DNA of 64,000 nt. It comes from Streptomyces poonensis (GTDB lineage: Bacteria > Actinomycetota > Actinomycetes > Streptomycetales > Streptomycetaceae). The notes beneath the pieces were generated by a model. The model was not told the origin of the DNA. It was given only the letters and a program-made list of their open reading frames with translations, and searched no databases. Of the stretch, positions 40,458 through 48,766 are shown piece by piece (within the stretch, counting starts at the first letter, position 1; each line of letters starts with the position of its first letter). The translations under genes were made by a program, and so were the position numbers. The stretch is from NCBI RefSeq assembly GCF_014650915.1, contig NZ_BMVW01000004.1, positions 227,978 through 291,977 of the forward strand, read 5' to 3'.

Positions 40458-41989
40458 CCGGCATCAAGCAGCGGACGACCGCCGCGGAGGCGACGGAGGC
40501 GCGCCCCGGGCGCTGGCTCGCCCTCGGCGTGCTCGTGCTCGCCGTGCTGCTGGTGGCCGTCGACGCGACCGTCCTCGGTCTCGCCACCCCGTACATCAGC
40601 GAGGACCTGAACCCCTCGGGCACCCAGCTGCTGTGGATCGGCGACGTCTACTCGTTCGTCATCGCGGGTCTGCTGGTCTCCATGGGCAGTCTCGGCGACC
40701 GTATCGGCCGCAAGAAGCTCCTGCTGACCGGTGCCACGGTGTTCGGCGCGGTGTCCGTGCTCAACGCCTACGCCACCACACCCGAGCTGATGATCCTCGC
40801 GCGGGCGCTGCTGGGTGTCGCGGGCGCCACCCTGATGCCCGCCACGCTCGCCCTGATCCGCAACCTCTTCCCCGACCCGCGCGAGCGCAGTTTCGCGGTC
40901 GGCATATGGGGTGCGACCGCCTCCGCCGGCGCGGCGGTCGGCCCGGTCGTGGGCGGTGTCCTGCTCGAGCACTTCTGGTGGGGCTCGGTCTTCCTGATCA
41001 ACCTGCCGGTCATGGCGGTGCTCGTCCTCGTCGGCGCCAAGCTGCTGCCCGAGTCGCGGAACCCGCAGCCCGGCCCCTGGGACCTCGTCAGCGTCGTGCT
41101 CTCGCTCGTCGGCATGATCGGCGTGGTGTACGCGATCAAGGAGGCGGCCTCGCACGGGCCGTCCCTGGACGCCCTGGCCGCCGGCGTGCTCGGCGCGGCC
41201 GCGCTGTACTGCTTCGTACGGCGCCAGCTCACCCTGCCCGCGCCGCTGCTGGACATCCGGCTGTTCCGCCGCCGTGGCTTCACCGGTGCCGTCATCGCGG
41301 ACCTGCTGACCGTCCTCGGCATGTCCGGACTGGTGTTCTTCCTGTCGCAGTACCTGCAACTCGTCCAGGGCAGGCGGCCGCTGGAGGCCGGGCTCGCCGA
41401 ACTGCCCGCCGCCGTCGGCGCGGTGGTGGCCGGACTGGTCGCGGGCACGGCGGCCCGGCGGTTCTCCGTGCGGTCCGTGGTCGCGGGCGGGCTCGCCGCC
41501 GTGGGCCTGGCGCTCGCCTCGCTCACCCTGGTGGGCCAGTCCACCGGCTACCCCCTGCTCGGCACCGCGCTGCTGGTGGTCGGCCTCGGCGCGGGCTTCT
41601 CGTTCACCGTGACCGCCGACGTCATCCTGTCCAGCGTGCCCAAGGAGCAGGCGGGTTCGGCGTCCGCGGTGTCCGAGACCGCGTACGAACTGGGCGCCGC
41701 CCTCGGTATCGCGCTGCTCGGGTCCGTGGTGACCGGCGTGTACCGGGACTTCACGGCTCCGGCGGGCACCCCGGCCGCGGCGCACGAGTCCCTCGGCGGC
41801 GCCGTCGAGGTGGCGTCGGAGCTGCCCGCGGACAGTGCGGCGGCGCTGCTGGCGGCGGCCCGCGAGGCCTTCGTCGACGGGCTCGGTCTCGCGGCGGGCG
41901 CCGGCGCGGTGGTGCTCCTCGCCACCTCGGTGGCGGCGTGGTTCCTGCTGCGCGGCCAGCGGCTGGGGGACCGGGTGGAGCACCCGTGA
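40454..41989 (+). CDS. MFS multidrug efflux transporter (DHA2/EmrB-type, 14 helices)
   Basis: The 511-residue protein has about 14 hydrophobic segments, starting LALGVLVLAVLLVAVDATVLGLATPYI, with DHA2 motif A SLGDRIGRKKLLL and motif C GATASAGAAVGPVVGGVLLEHFWW. It is most like QacA/SmvA-type proton antiporters that export cationic drugs. GAGAGAGGA precedes the ATG, which overlaps the tetR stop. A strong hairpin follows the gene. Substrate unknown; induction through TetR is expected. Confidence 0.92.
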   Translation: MTGIKQRTTAAEATEARPGRWLALGVLVLAVLLVAVDATVLGLATPYISEDLNPSGTQLLWIGDVYSFVIAGLLVSMGSLGDRIGRKKLLLTGATVFGAVSVLNAYATTPELMILARALLGVAGATLMPATLALIRNLFPDPRERSFAVGIWGATASAGAAVGPVVGGVLLEHFWWGSVFLINLPVMAVLVLVGAKLLPESRNPQPGPWDLVSVVLSLVGMIGVVYAIKEAASHGPSLDALAAGVLGAAALYCFVRRQLTLPAPLLDIRLFRRRGFTGAVIADLLTVLGMSGLVFFLSQYLQLVQGRRPLEAGLAELPAAVGAVVAGLVAGTAARRFSVRSVVAGGLAAVGLALASLTLVGQSTGYPLLGTALLVVGLGAGFSFTVTADVILSSVPKEQAGSASAVSETAYELGAALGIALLGSVVTGVYRDFTAPAGTPAAAHESLGGAVEVASELPADSAAALLAAAREAFVDGLGLAAGAGAVVLLATSVAAWFLLRGQRLGDRVEHP

Positions 41990-42133
41990 GCGGCGCGTGC
42001 GGCGGTGACCGCTGAGCCGCGTGTACGGAGGCCGTCCGGCACCCGCCCGCACGGTGGGCGCCGACCGTACGGCGCGTTCTGCCCGGTCGGTGGGCTCCGC
42101 CCGATGCCGCTGCCGGGCGCACGCCCGACGCAC

Positions 42134-42169
42134 GAGCGGCGGCCCCCCTGCGCAGGGGGGCCGCCGCTC
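42134..42169. terminator. Bidirectional terminator (36-base perfect palindrome)
   Basis: Perfect 18-base arms (42134-42151 and 42152-42169) have no spacer, so the hairpin loop must come from the central GCGC. It lies between the convergent MFS and acyltransferase genes, 144 bases and 44 bases from their stops. The rest of this gap holds nothing else I can identify. Confidence 0.8.
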
Positions 42170-42213
42170 CGTGGTCTTCGAGCAGCCGCGGCCGGCTCAC
42201 CGGCGGCGGAGCG

Positions 42214-42897
42214 TCACGCCGCCTGCTTGGCCTTCGTGGCGTACATGTCCACGTACTCCTGCCCCGACAGCCGCATGACCTCCGCCATCACGGAGTCGGT
42301 CACGGCGCGCAGCACATAGCGGTCGCGGTCCATGCCGTCGTAACGGGAGAACTCCATCGCCTCGCCGAAGCGGACCGTGACCCGCAGCCCCCGGCCGATG
42401 CGCGGCAGTCCGGCCCCGCCCGGCTGGATCTTGTCGGTGCCGATCATGGCGAACGGGACGACCGGGGCGCCGGTCATCAGCGTGAGGCGGGCGATGCCGG
42501 TGCGGCCGCGGTAGAGGCGGCCGTCGGGGGAGCGGGTGCCCTCCGGGTAGATGCCGAACATGTTGCCCTGCTCCAGCACCCGGCGCCCGGTCATCAGGGC
42601 GGCGACCCCGCCCCGGCCGCCGTCACGGTCGACGGGGATCATGCCGACCCCGGTGAAGAACCAGGCCATCAGCCGGCCCTTGATCCCCTTGCCGGTGACG
42701 TACTCGTCCTTGCCGATGAAGAACACCTGACGGTCGCAGACCAGCGGCAGGATCATCGAGTCGATGAACGTCAGATGGTTGCCGGCGAGGATGACCGGGC
42801 CGTCGCCCGGGATGTGCTCCGCGCCCTCCACCCGGGGGCGGAACATCAGGCGCATGATCGGTCCGAGCACTGCCTTGATGAGCGCGAAGCGGGACAA
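42214..42897 (-). CDS. 1-acyl-sn-glycerol-3-phosphate acyltransferase (PlsC-type)
   Basis: The 227-residue enzyme adds an acyl chain to lysophosphatidate or a related acceptor at the membrane. It has NHLTFIDSMIL (HX4D), FFIGKDEYVTGKGIKGRLM, GMIPVDRDGGRGG and IYPEGTRSPDGRLYRGRTG, with acceptor-binding EGT. I place the start at TTG 42897 (residues SRFALIKAVLGPIM) because GGAGGG lies four bases before it and homologues begin there in my memory. An ATG at 42975 would add 26 unlikely residues and lacks a ribosome binding site. Confidence 0.88.
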   Translation of the reverse strand: MSRFALIKAVLGPIMRLMFRPRVEGAEHIPGDGPVILAGNHLTFIDSMILPLVCDRQVFFIGKDEYVTGKGIKGRLMAWFFTGVGMIPVDRDGGRGGVAALMTGRRVLEQGNMFGIYPEGTRSPDGRLYRGRTGIARLTLMTGAPVVPFAMIGTDKIQPGGAGLPRIGRGLRVTVRFGEAMEFSRYDGMDRDRYVLRAVTDSVMAEVMRLSGQEYVDMYATKAKQAA

Positions 42898-42980
42898 CGG
42901 GCCCTCCGATGCCAAGGGGTTCGATATGAGTCTGTGCAGGTGAGGACGATACTCGCGGTCCCCCGCGTCGCGCACATCGG

Positions 42981-43024
42981 GTTCACGAGGCCGATACGCA
43001 CTGTTGACGTACGTTTACCTGCGC
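42981..43024 (+). promoter_or_regulatory. Possible PHO box upstream of the glycerophosphodiesterase
   Basis: Four 11-base units start at 42981 (GTTCACGAGGC), 42992, 43003 (GTTGACGTACG) and 43014 (TTTACCTGCGC). Units 1, 3 and 4 resemble the Streptomyces PhoP repeat GTTCACC at the expected 11-base spacing; unit 2 is poor. PhoP control of GlpQ-type enzymes is known in Streptomyces. The site is about 260 bases from the gene, so support is modest. The rest of the 383-base gap (42898-43280) holds no gene I can support. Confidence 0.35.
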
Positions 43025-43280
43025 TTTGTGTCCGTTGTGCGTTTCCGTGCCCGCCCGCACTGTGACGGACATCGCGCGCCGTCCGCCGTCCGCGTACCCG
43101 GAAGTCCGCCGGGCAAGCCGACGAACCGTCACTTCGTCCGCCGCGCACGTCGATTGCGTACGACATCCAGCGGCAGCCGTGTGTTCCTCCGCGGGTCTCC
43201 CGTACGTCACCCGACGGCACCTACGATCGTCCAGCTTCGGCAGGTGCAGGGCAGTACAGGCAATCTCGGAGGAGTGCCGC

Positions 43281-44474
43281 ATGGGGACGCAGGAGTCTCA
43301 GGGGTCGCAGCAGTCGCAGGAGTCGTACGGGCGGCAGAGCCGGGGAACGGGGCGGCGGGCGCTGCTCGGGGCCGCGGTGCTCGGCGCGGGCGGAGCGGTC
43401 GTGGGGCTGCCCGGCGTGGCGAGAGCCGGTGAACGGCACGGCAGCGGCGGCGGCTTCAGAAGCCTGCCCGTGCCGACGGTCGTCGCGCACCGCGGGGCCA
43501 GCGGCTACCGGCCCGAGCACACCCTCGGCTCCTATCAGTTCGCCCTCGACATGGGCGCGCACGTCATCGAGCAGGACCTCGTGCCCACCAAGGACGGCCA
43601 CCTCGTGTGCCGGCACGAGAACGACATCACGGGCACGACCGACGTCGCCGACCACCCCGAGTTCGCCGGCCGGAGGACCACGAAGGTCGTCGACGGCACC
43701 TCCCTCACCGGCTGGTTCACCGAGGACTTCACCCTCGCCGAGCTGAAGACGCTGCGCGCCACGGAGCGCATCCCCGGCACCCGGCGGCAGAACACGCTCT
43801 ACGACGGGCGCTGGGAGGTCCCCACGTTCGAGGAGGTGCTGCGCTGGGCGGAGAAGGAGTCGCGCCGGCGCGGCAAGGAGGTCTGGCTGCACGTCGAGAC
43901 CAAGCACCCCACCTACTTCCGCAAGCTGGGCCTCGGCCTGGAGGAGCCGCTCGCGAAGCTGCTGCGCAAGTACGGCCGTCACAAGAAGAACTCGCCCGTC
44001 TTCCTGCAGTCGTTCGAGCCGGGCAGCATGCAGCGCCTGAACCGCCTGGTGGACAACCCCCTCGTCGTGCTGCTGTCCGGTGCGAGCAGCCGCCCCTGGG
44101 ACTTCGTCGAGGCGGGCGACCCGCGCACGGTCGCCGACCTGATCAAGCCCGAGGGCCTGGCCTGGATCGCCTCGTACGCCCAGGGCATCGGCCCGACCCT
44201 GGACCTGGTCATACCGAGGGACGCGAGCGGCAGGCTGACGCGGCCCACCACGCTCGTGGCCGACGCGCACGACGCGGGACTGATCCTGCACCCGTACACG
44301 ATGCGCAACGAGAACACCTTCCTGCCCGCCGACTTCCGCAAGGGCACCGACCCGGCCGCCTACGGCGACGCCTTCGGCGCCTTCCAGGCCTACTTCGAGA
44401 CGGGCATCGACGGAATCTTCACCGACAACCCGGACACCGGTCTCCTCGCCCGCGAGGACTTCGTCAACGGCTGA
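43281..44474 (+). CDS. Tat-exported glycerophosphodiester phosphodiesterase
   Basis: The 397-residue GlpQ-type enzyme splits glycerophosphodiesters to glycerol-3-phosphate and alcohol. A Gln/Ser-rich start (MGTQESQGSQQSQESYG) precedes a twin-arginine signal, GRRALLGAAVLGAGGAVVGLPG. The catalytic motifs VVAHRGASGYRPEHTLGSYQFALDMGAHVIEQDLVPTKDG (in pieces) and LVCRHEN supply the His/Glu metal site. HVETKHPTYF and DGIFTDNPD are also present. GGAGGAG lies upstream of ATG 43281. It probably supplies phosphate and glycerol from membrane lipid or teichoic debris, and may be PhoP-controlled. Confidence 0.93.
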   Translation: MGTQESQGSQQSQESYGRQSRGTGRRALLGAAVLGAGGAVVGLPGVARAGERHGSGGGFRSLPVPTVVAHRGASGYRPEHTLGSYQFALDMGAHVIEQDLVPTKDGHLVCRHENDITGTTDVADHPEFAGRRTTKVVDGTSLTGWFTEDFTLAELKTLRATERIPGTRRQNTLYDGRWEVPTFEEVLRWAEKESRRRGKEVWLHVETKHPTYFRKLGLGLEEPLAKLLRKYGRHKKNSPVFLQSFEPGSMQRLNRLVDNPLVVLLSGASSRPWDFVEAGDPRTVADLIKPEGLAWIASYAQGIGPTLDLVIPRDASGRLTRPTTLVADAHDAGLILHPYTMRNENTFLPADFRKGTDPAAYGDAFGAFQAYFETGIDGIFTDNPDTGLLAREDFVNG

Positions 44475-44658
44475 TCCGGCTCCACAGCCGATCCCGGTCA
44501 GCAGCAGTCGACACAGGGATACGGCGATACATCGATACGCAGTATGTGAGCTCGTCCGACGGTCCGGCCGGCGTCAACCGGCGACCCCGTCGCCCCGATC
44601 GGGGTGACTCCCGCCCGCCCCGGCAACCTCCTGCCGGGGCGGCCGCGTCCCGCCGCAT

Positions 44659-45165
44659 ATGAGCCACGAGATCGTCACCGCCCTGCGCCCGCTGCTCCTC
44701 GCCGAGGCCTCCGCCGAGGCGTACGCGGCCGGGGCGGAGCCGGGGGACCTGGAACAGGCCGTCTGGCTCCGCCTGCTGGAACGCCTCGACACCGACGGAC
44801 CGCCCGACGACCCCGAGGGCTGGCTGCGCGGCGCGGTCCGTGCCGAGGCGCGCCGCAGCCGCCGTACGGCCGGCCGCGAGCGCCCCTACGTCACCGAGCC
44901 CGCCGACGACCGCCGGCCCGGCCCCGAGCAGCAGGCCCTGACCGCCGCCCGCCACCGCGCCCTGTACGCCGCGGTCCGCCGGCTGCCCGGCCGGTGCCCC
45001 CGCCTCCTCGCGGCGCTTCTGTCTCCCCAGGACCTCACGTACCGGGAGATCGCAGGTGAGTTGGGTATCTCACAGGGCAGTCTGGGGCCAGAACGTTCCA
45101 GATGCCTGGGATGTCTGCGTCGAATGCTCGGCCCGGAGGTTGCGGCCCGCGAACCACGGGGATAG
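44659..45165 (+). CDS. Short sigma-70-like protein
   Basis: The 168-residue protein begins MSHEIVTALRPLLLAEASAEAYA, with a region-2-like helix (EPGDLEQAVWLRLLERL; DPEGWLRGAVRAEARRSRRTAGRERPY). A region-4-like HTH follows (DLTYREIAGELGISQGSLGPERSRCLGCLRRML). The region 2 core is short and its promoter-melting residues are hard to identify, so it may be a divergent ECF factor or an inactive relative. No anti-sigma gene is adjacent. I see no good ribosome binding site immediately before the ATG. Confidence 0.7.
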   Translation: MSHEIVTALRPLLLAEASAEAYAAGAEPGDLEQAVWLRLLERLDTDGPPDDPEGWLRGAVRAEARRSRRTAGRERPYVTEPADDRRPGPEQQALTAARHRALYAAVRRLPGRCPRLLAALLSPQDLTYREIAGELGISQGSLGPERSRCLGCLRRMLGPEVAAREPRG

Positions 45166-45205
45166 GAGTGGGGGACAACGACAGGTGAGCGGGAGGCGTG
45201 CACAC

Positions 45206-45709
45206 ATGGGCATGAGCGTGACCATCTCCGTGGCGACCGCGAAGGACGCCGAGCAGATCTTCAGGCTGCAGTACCTGTGCTTCCAGAGCGAGGCCGCCCT
45301 CTACGGCAACTACCGCATCGGCCCGCTCGTCCAGACGCTCGACTCGGTGCGCGAGGAGGTCGTCTCGGACTGCGTGTTCGTGGCCCGGCTGGGCGACGAG
45401 GTGGTCGGCTCCGTGCGCGGCCGGATCGCCGACGACGGCACCGCCTCCATCGGCAAGCTCTGCGTGCACCCGCGGCTCCAGGGCCACGGGATCGGGGCCC
45501 GCCTGCTGCGCGCGGCCGAGTCGACGCTCGCCGAGGAGCGCGGCGCCACCCGGTTCCGCCTTCACACGGGTCACCGCAGCGAGGGCAACCTGCGGCTGTA
45601 CCGTCGCGTGGGCTACGAGACCGTGGGCACCTCGAAGGGCGAGGACGGCGTCCCCATGATCGTCCTGGAGAAGGCGGCGCCCACGGGGTCGTACGCGGCG
45701 ACGGCGTGA
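45206..45709 (+). CDS. GNAT-family N-acetyltransferase
   Basis: The 167-residue GNAT protein has motif A ASIGKLCVHPRLQGHGIGARLLRAAES, with the acetyl-CoA loop QGHGIG, and the typical C-terminal RLYRRVGYETVGTSKGEDGVPMIVLEK. GGGAGG lies nine bases before ATG 45206, and a second in-frame ATG at 45212 is possible. It follows the sigma-like gene after 40 bases. Substrate unknown. Confidence 0.88.
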   Translation: MGMSVTISVATAKDAEQIFRLQYLCFQSEAALYGNYRIGPLVQTLDSVREEVVSDCVFVARLGDEVVGSVRGRIADDGTASIGKLCVHPRLQGHGIGARLLRAAESTLAEERGATRFRLHTGHRSEGNLRLYRRVGYETVGTSKGEDGVPMIVLEKAAPTGSYAATA

Positions 45710-45743
45710 CTCCTGTCCCGCCTCCGAAGCGGGAGGCGGGACC

Positions 45744-46214
45744 TCAGGAGCGGCGGGTCCCCTTGCGGAGCCAGTACACGGCCGTCAGCGGCAGCAGTAC
45801 GGGGATGAAGAGGTAGCCCATCCCGTAGTCGGACCACACCGTCGCGTCCGGGAACGCGGACGGCTCCAGCACCGTCCACGTGCCCACGACCAGGACGCCC
45901 AGCAGCTCGGCGGCGCAGCACACGAGCGCCGCCCTGCGGGCCCGCTCCCCGCCGCGGACGAGCGAGTACGTGATGAAGCCGTACACGACGCCCGCGAGGG
46001 CGGACAGCGAGTAGGGGAGCGGGGCGTGCCCGAACTCCGTCGAGATCTGGAAGGCGGACCGGGAGACGGCGCCGACGACCATCACGCCGTACAGCCAGAC
46101 GAGCAGCATGCCCGGCCCGCCGATGAGCCGTGTCCGCCCGGTCCCGGCCGCCTCGCCGGGGGCCGTCGTCCCCCCGGTCGCCCCGGGGCCGGTGGTCTTC
46201 TCGGCCGGCGCCAT
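45744..46214 (-). CDS. Integral membrane protein
   Basis: The 156-residue protein has a Gly/Thr/Pro-rich N-terminal tail of about 35 residues, then four hydrophobic segments: GMLLVWLYGVMVVGAVSRSAF, YSLSALAGVVYGFITYSLV, AALVCCAAELLGVLVVGTWTVL and MGYLFIPVLLPLTAVYWLRKG. ATG at 46214 has GGGAGG six bases upstream, and its first bases overlap the stop of the preceding membrane-protein gene, so the pair is an operon. No function is recognised. Confidence 0.8.
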   Translation of the reverse strand: MAPAEKTTGPGATGGTTAPGEAAGTGRTRLIGGPGMLLVWLYGVMVVGAVSRSAFQISTEFGHAPLPYSLSALAGVVYGFITYSLVRGGERARRAALVCCAAELLGVLVVGTWTVLEPSAFPDATVWSDYGMGYLFIPVLLPLTAVYWLRKGTRRS

Positions 46215-46215
46215 C

Positions 46216-46575
46216 TCAGCCTCCCCAGATGTCGTAGAGCCGTACCTGCAGCACGGCGAGCACCACACCGCCGGCCGCGACGGTCACACTGCCCCAGCGG
46301 GTGCGCTCGGCCAGCGACATGAAGCCGGCCACCGGGACGCACGCGAACGACCCGAGCAGGTACGACACGAAGAGTACGGTGCCCTGCTCCGGGTCCTCGC
46401 CGCGCGCCAGCTGCACGATGCCGATCACCAGCTGTACCGCGGCCAGCAGCGAGACCACACCCATGCCGATGAAGTGCCAGTCCTTCGTCGGCTGGTCCCG
46501 GTAGGCGGCCCAGCCGCACCAGGCGGCGAGCAGCAGCGCGGCGACGGCGGTCGCGACGGTCAGGGCAACAAGCAT
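46216..46575 (-). CDS. Integral membrane protein
   Basis: The 119-residue protein has four likely membrane helices: LVALTVATAVAALLLAAWCGW, WHFIGMGVVSLLAAVQLVIGIVQLA, TVLFVSYLLGSFACVPVAGF and SVTVAAGGVVLAVLQVRLYDI. It is translated just before, and nearly overlaps, the other membrane-protein gene, so the two may work together. Family not recognised; conserved pairs like this occur in Streptomyces without assigned function. Confidence 0.8.
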   Translation of the reverse strand: MLVALTVATAVAALLLAAWCGWAAYRDQPTKDWHFIGMGVVSLLAAVQLVIGIVQLARGEDPEQGTVLFVSYLLGSFACVPVAGFMSLAERTRWGSVTVAAGGVVLAVLQVRLYDIWGG

Positions 46576-46644
46576 GCCGTGACCCTATTACGGGCCAAAT
46601 GGTCCGATGCCCTCGCCCCCGGCCGTGCCCGTAGGGTCGGGGGC

Positions 46645-47295
46645 ATGACGATACGTGCAGAGGCCATGCTGTTCGACAACGACGGGACGCTCGTCTCGTC
46701 CCTGGAGTCGGTGCGGCGGTGCTGGACCAGATGGGCGGGGGAGTACGGGATCACCGCCGAGCAGTTCGGACGGGTCGAGCTGCACGGACGGACCGCCGCC
46801 GAGGTGGCCGCCGATCTGCTGCCCGCCGCCGTCGTCCCGGAGGCCGTGGCCCGGATCGAGGAGCTGGAGGTCGAGGACGTGCCGAACGGCGGCGTCCACC
46901 TGCTGCCCGGCACCCGCGACTTCCTCGACGCCCTGCCCGCCGACCGCTGGGCCGTCGTCACGTCGGCCACCCGGCGGCTGGCCGAGGCCCGCCTCGGCGC
47001 CGTGGACATCCGCCCCAAGGTGCTGATCTGCGCGGACGATGTCACGCGCGGCAAGCCCGACCCCGAGCCGTACCTCCTCGCGGCCCGCGAACTGGGCGTC
47101 GACCCGGCCCGCTGCGTCGTCTTCGAGGACGCCCCGGCCGGACTGCGCGCGGGACGCGCGGCGGGCATGACCACCGTGGCCTTGGCCACAACGCACCAGG
47201 CCGCCGAGCTGACGGCCGACCTGGTGGTGAAGGATCTCTCGGCCCTGTCCGGGCTGGTCACCGGGGAGGGCATGGAGATCTCCGTACGGGCCTGA
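46645..47295 (+). CDS. HAD-superfamily phosphatase
   Basis: The 216-residue protein has all HAD motifs: LFDNDGTLVSS (DxDGT, nucleophile and acid/base aspartates), VVTSATRRL (motif II), GKPDPEPYLLAARELG (motif III lysine) and VVFEDAPAGLRAGRAAGM (motif IV). The cap domain contains the Gly- and Arg-rich HGRTAAEVAADLL, as in beta-phosphoglucomutase or sugar-phosphatase (GPP1-like) members. The substrate is probably a small phosphosugar. ATG 46645 has GGTCGGGGG upstream. Confidence 0.9.
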   Translation: MTIRAEAMLFDNDGTLVSSLESVRRCWTRWAGEYGITAEQFGRVELHGRTAAEVAADLLPAAVVPEAVARIEELEVEDVPNGGVHLLPGTRDFLDALPADRWAVVTSATRRLAEARLGAVDIRPKVLICADDVTRGKPDPEPYLLAARELGVDPARCVVFEDAPAGLRAGRAAGMTTVALATTHQAAELTADLVVKDLSALSGLVTGEGMEISVRA

Positions 47296-47398
47296 GGGGG
47301 CCGGCGGCCGGCCGTCCGGCGTCCGGCGGGCGTTCACCTCCGTCCGCCATTCGGACAGAGGTGGCCGGTCAGCAGCGCTTGTCTGCTTTACTGATCGC

Positions 47399-47485
47399 AT
47401 GACCACGACGAGCGACCGCACCCCTGCGACCGAGGCGACCATGACGCCCGGTGCTCGTTGTATGTGTCGAATGTGTGCTTTCTAG
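47399..47485 (+). CDS. Cys/Met-rich leader peptide upstream of metN
   Basis: This 28-codon frame begins MTTTSDRTPATEATMTPG and ends ARCMCRMCAF, then TAG at 47483-47485. Its run Cys-Met-Cys-Arg-Met-Cys over six codons is unlikely by chance in GC-rich non-coding DNA, where TGT and TTC-type codons are rare. The frame precedes a methionine ABC importer, so ribosome stalling at these codons when cysteine or methionine is short could control metN expression. It has no ribosome binding site and starts close to a possible -10 (TTTACT, 47387-47392), so it may be leaderless. The 427-base gap before metN contains this frame and a hairpin. Confidence 0.6.
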   Translation: MTTTSDRTPATEATMTPGARCMCRMCAF

Positions 47486-47531
47486 AGGGCCCCCGCACCA
47501 CCACAGAGCCTCGCGCCCCGAAGCGAGCGCC

Positions 47532-47569
47532 GCTCGGGTCCGCCGTACGCCCGGCGTACGCGACCGAGC
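47532..47569 (+). promoter_or_regulatory. Strong hairpin between the Cys/Met leader and metN
   Basis: GCTCGGGTC...CGCCGTACG folds back on CGTACGCGACCGAGC (47555-47569) with a few bulges, a long GC-rich stem 46 bases after the leader stop codon. A C/T-rich run (GTTTCTCTC, around 47587) follows. It could be the terminator or attenuator of the leader system. No SAM riboswitch motif is seen. Confidence 0.45.
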
Positions 47570-47722
47570 CACGCCCCCGCGCACACGTTTCTCTCAGATC
47601 TCCCCGGTCCCGGTAGCACCGCCACCGCGAGAACCGTGCAGCGTTCCGGCCGTTCCCGACCATGAATGCCCCGTGCCCGGCGCCCACGACGCGCCGCGCA
47701 CTCGACAGTGACGGAAACCCCA

Positions 47723-48766
47723 GTGATCACCACAACGGGCCTTACCAAGGTCTACCGCTCGCGCGGCCGTGAGGTCACCGCTCTCGACGGCGTCGACCTC
47801 CATGTCCGCGAAGGCGAGGTGTACGGCGTCATCGGCCAGTCCGGCGCCGGCAAGTCCTCGCTGATCCGCTGCGTCAACCTCCTGGAGCGCCCCACCTCCG
47901 GCACGGTCACCGTGGCCGGCCAGGACCTCACCGCCCTCGCCGGCCGCGGCCCCCGCGCCGGCCGGGAGCTGCGCCAGGCACGCAGCCGCATCGGCATGGT
48001 CTTCCAGCACTTCAACCTGCTGTCCTCGCGGACCGTGCGGGACAACGTCGAGCTGCCCCTCGAGATCCTCGGCGTCTCCGGGAAGGAGCGCACCCGCAAG
48101 GCCCTGGAGCTGCTCGACCTGGTCGGCCTCGCCGACAAGGCCGGCTCCTACCCGGCGCAGCTCTCCGGCGGCCAGAAGCAGCGCGTCGGCATCGCCCGCG
48201 CCCTGGCCGGCGACCCCAAGGTGCTCCTGTCCGACGAGGCCACCAGCGCCCTCGACCCGGAGACCACCCGCTCCATCCTCCAGCTGCTGCGCGACCTGAA
48301 CCGGCAGCTCGGCCTGACCGTCCTGCTCATCACCCACGAGATGGACGTCGTCAAGAGCATCTGCGACTCGGCCGCCCTGATGGAGAAGGGCCGCATCGTC
48401 GAGTCCGGCACCGTCAGCGAGCTCCTCGCGACCCCCGGCTCGGAGCTGGCCGCCGCGCTCTTCCCGGTCAGCGGCGAGGCAACCGGCGACGACCGCACCG
48501 TCGTCGACGTCACCTTCCACGGCGACGCGGCCACCCAGCCGGTCATCTCGCAGCTCTCGCGCACCTACAACATCGACATATCGATCCTCGGCGCCGCGAT
48601 GGACACCGTCGGCGGCAAGCAGGTCGGCCGGATGCGCATCGAGCTGCCCGGCCGCTACGAGGACAACGTCGTGCCGATCGGCTTCCTGCGCGAGCAGGGG
48701 CTCCAGATCGACATCCCGGGCCGTGAGCAGGAGCCCGCACTCCTCAAGGAAGGTGCCGCCAAGTGA
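47723..48766 (+). CDS. metN: Methionine ABC transporter ATP-binding protein
   Basis: The 347-residue MetN energises methionine import. It has Walker A GQSGAGKSSLIRC, signature LSGGQKQRVGIARAL, Walker B VLLSDEATSALD, and H-loop LITHEMDVVKSICD. The C-terminal NIL (ACT-like) domain that binds methionine for trans-inhibition spans about residues 260-345 (DRTVVDVTFHGDAATQPVISQL). GTG at 47723 aligns with the E. coli MetN start; GTG at 47708 is an alternative. The stop overlaps the metI GTG (GTGA). Confidence 0.95.
   Translation: MITTTGLTKVYRSRGREVTALDGVDLHVREGEVYGVIGQSGAGKSSLIRCVNLLERPTSGTVTVAGQDLTALAGRGPRAGRELRQARSRIGMVFQHFNLLSSRTVRDNVELPLEILGVSGKERTRKALELLDLVGLADKAGSYPAQLSGGQKQRVGIARALAGDPKVLLSDEATSALDPETTRSILQLLRDLNRQLGLTVLLITHEMDVVKSICDSAALMEKGRIVESGTVSELLATPGSELAAALFPVSGEATGDDRTVVDVTFHGDAATQPVISQLSRTYNIDISILGAAMDTVGGKQVGRMRIELPGRYEDNVVPIGFLREQGLQIDIPGREQEPALLKEGAAK

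Noticed and set aside
47296..47722. SAM riboswitch before metN
   Set aside because: I looked for the SAM-I/SAM-IV core and found neither. Only the leader ORF and a hairpin are visible.
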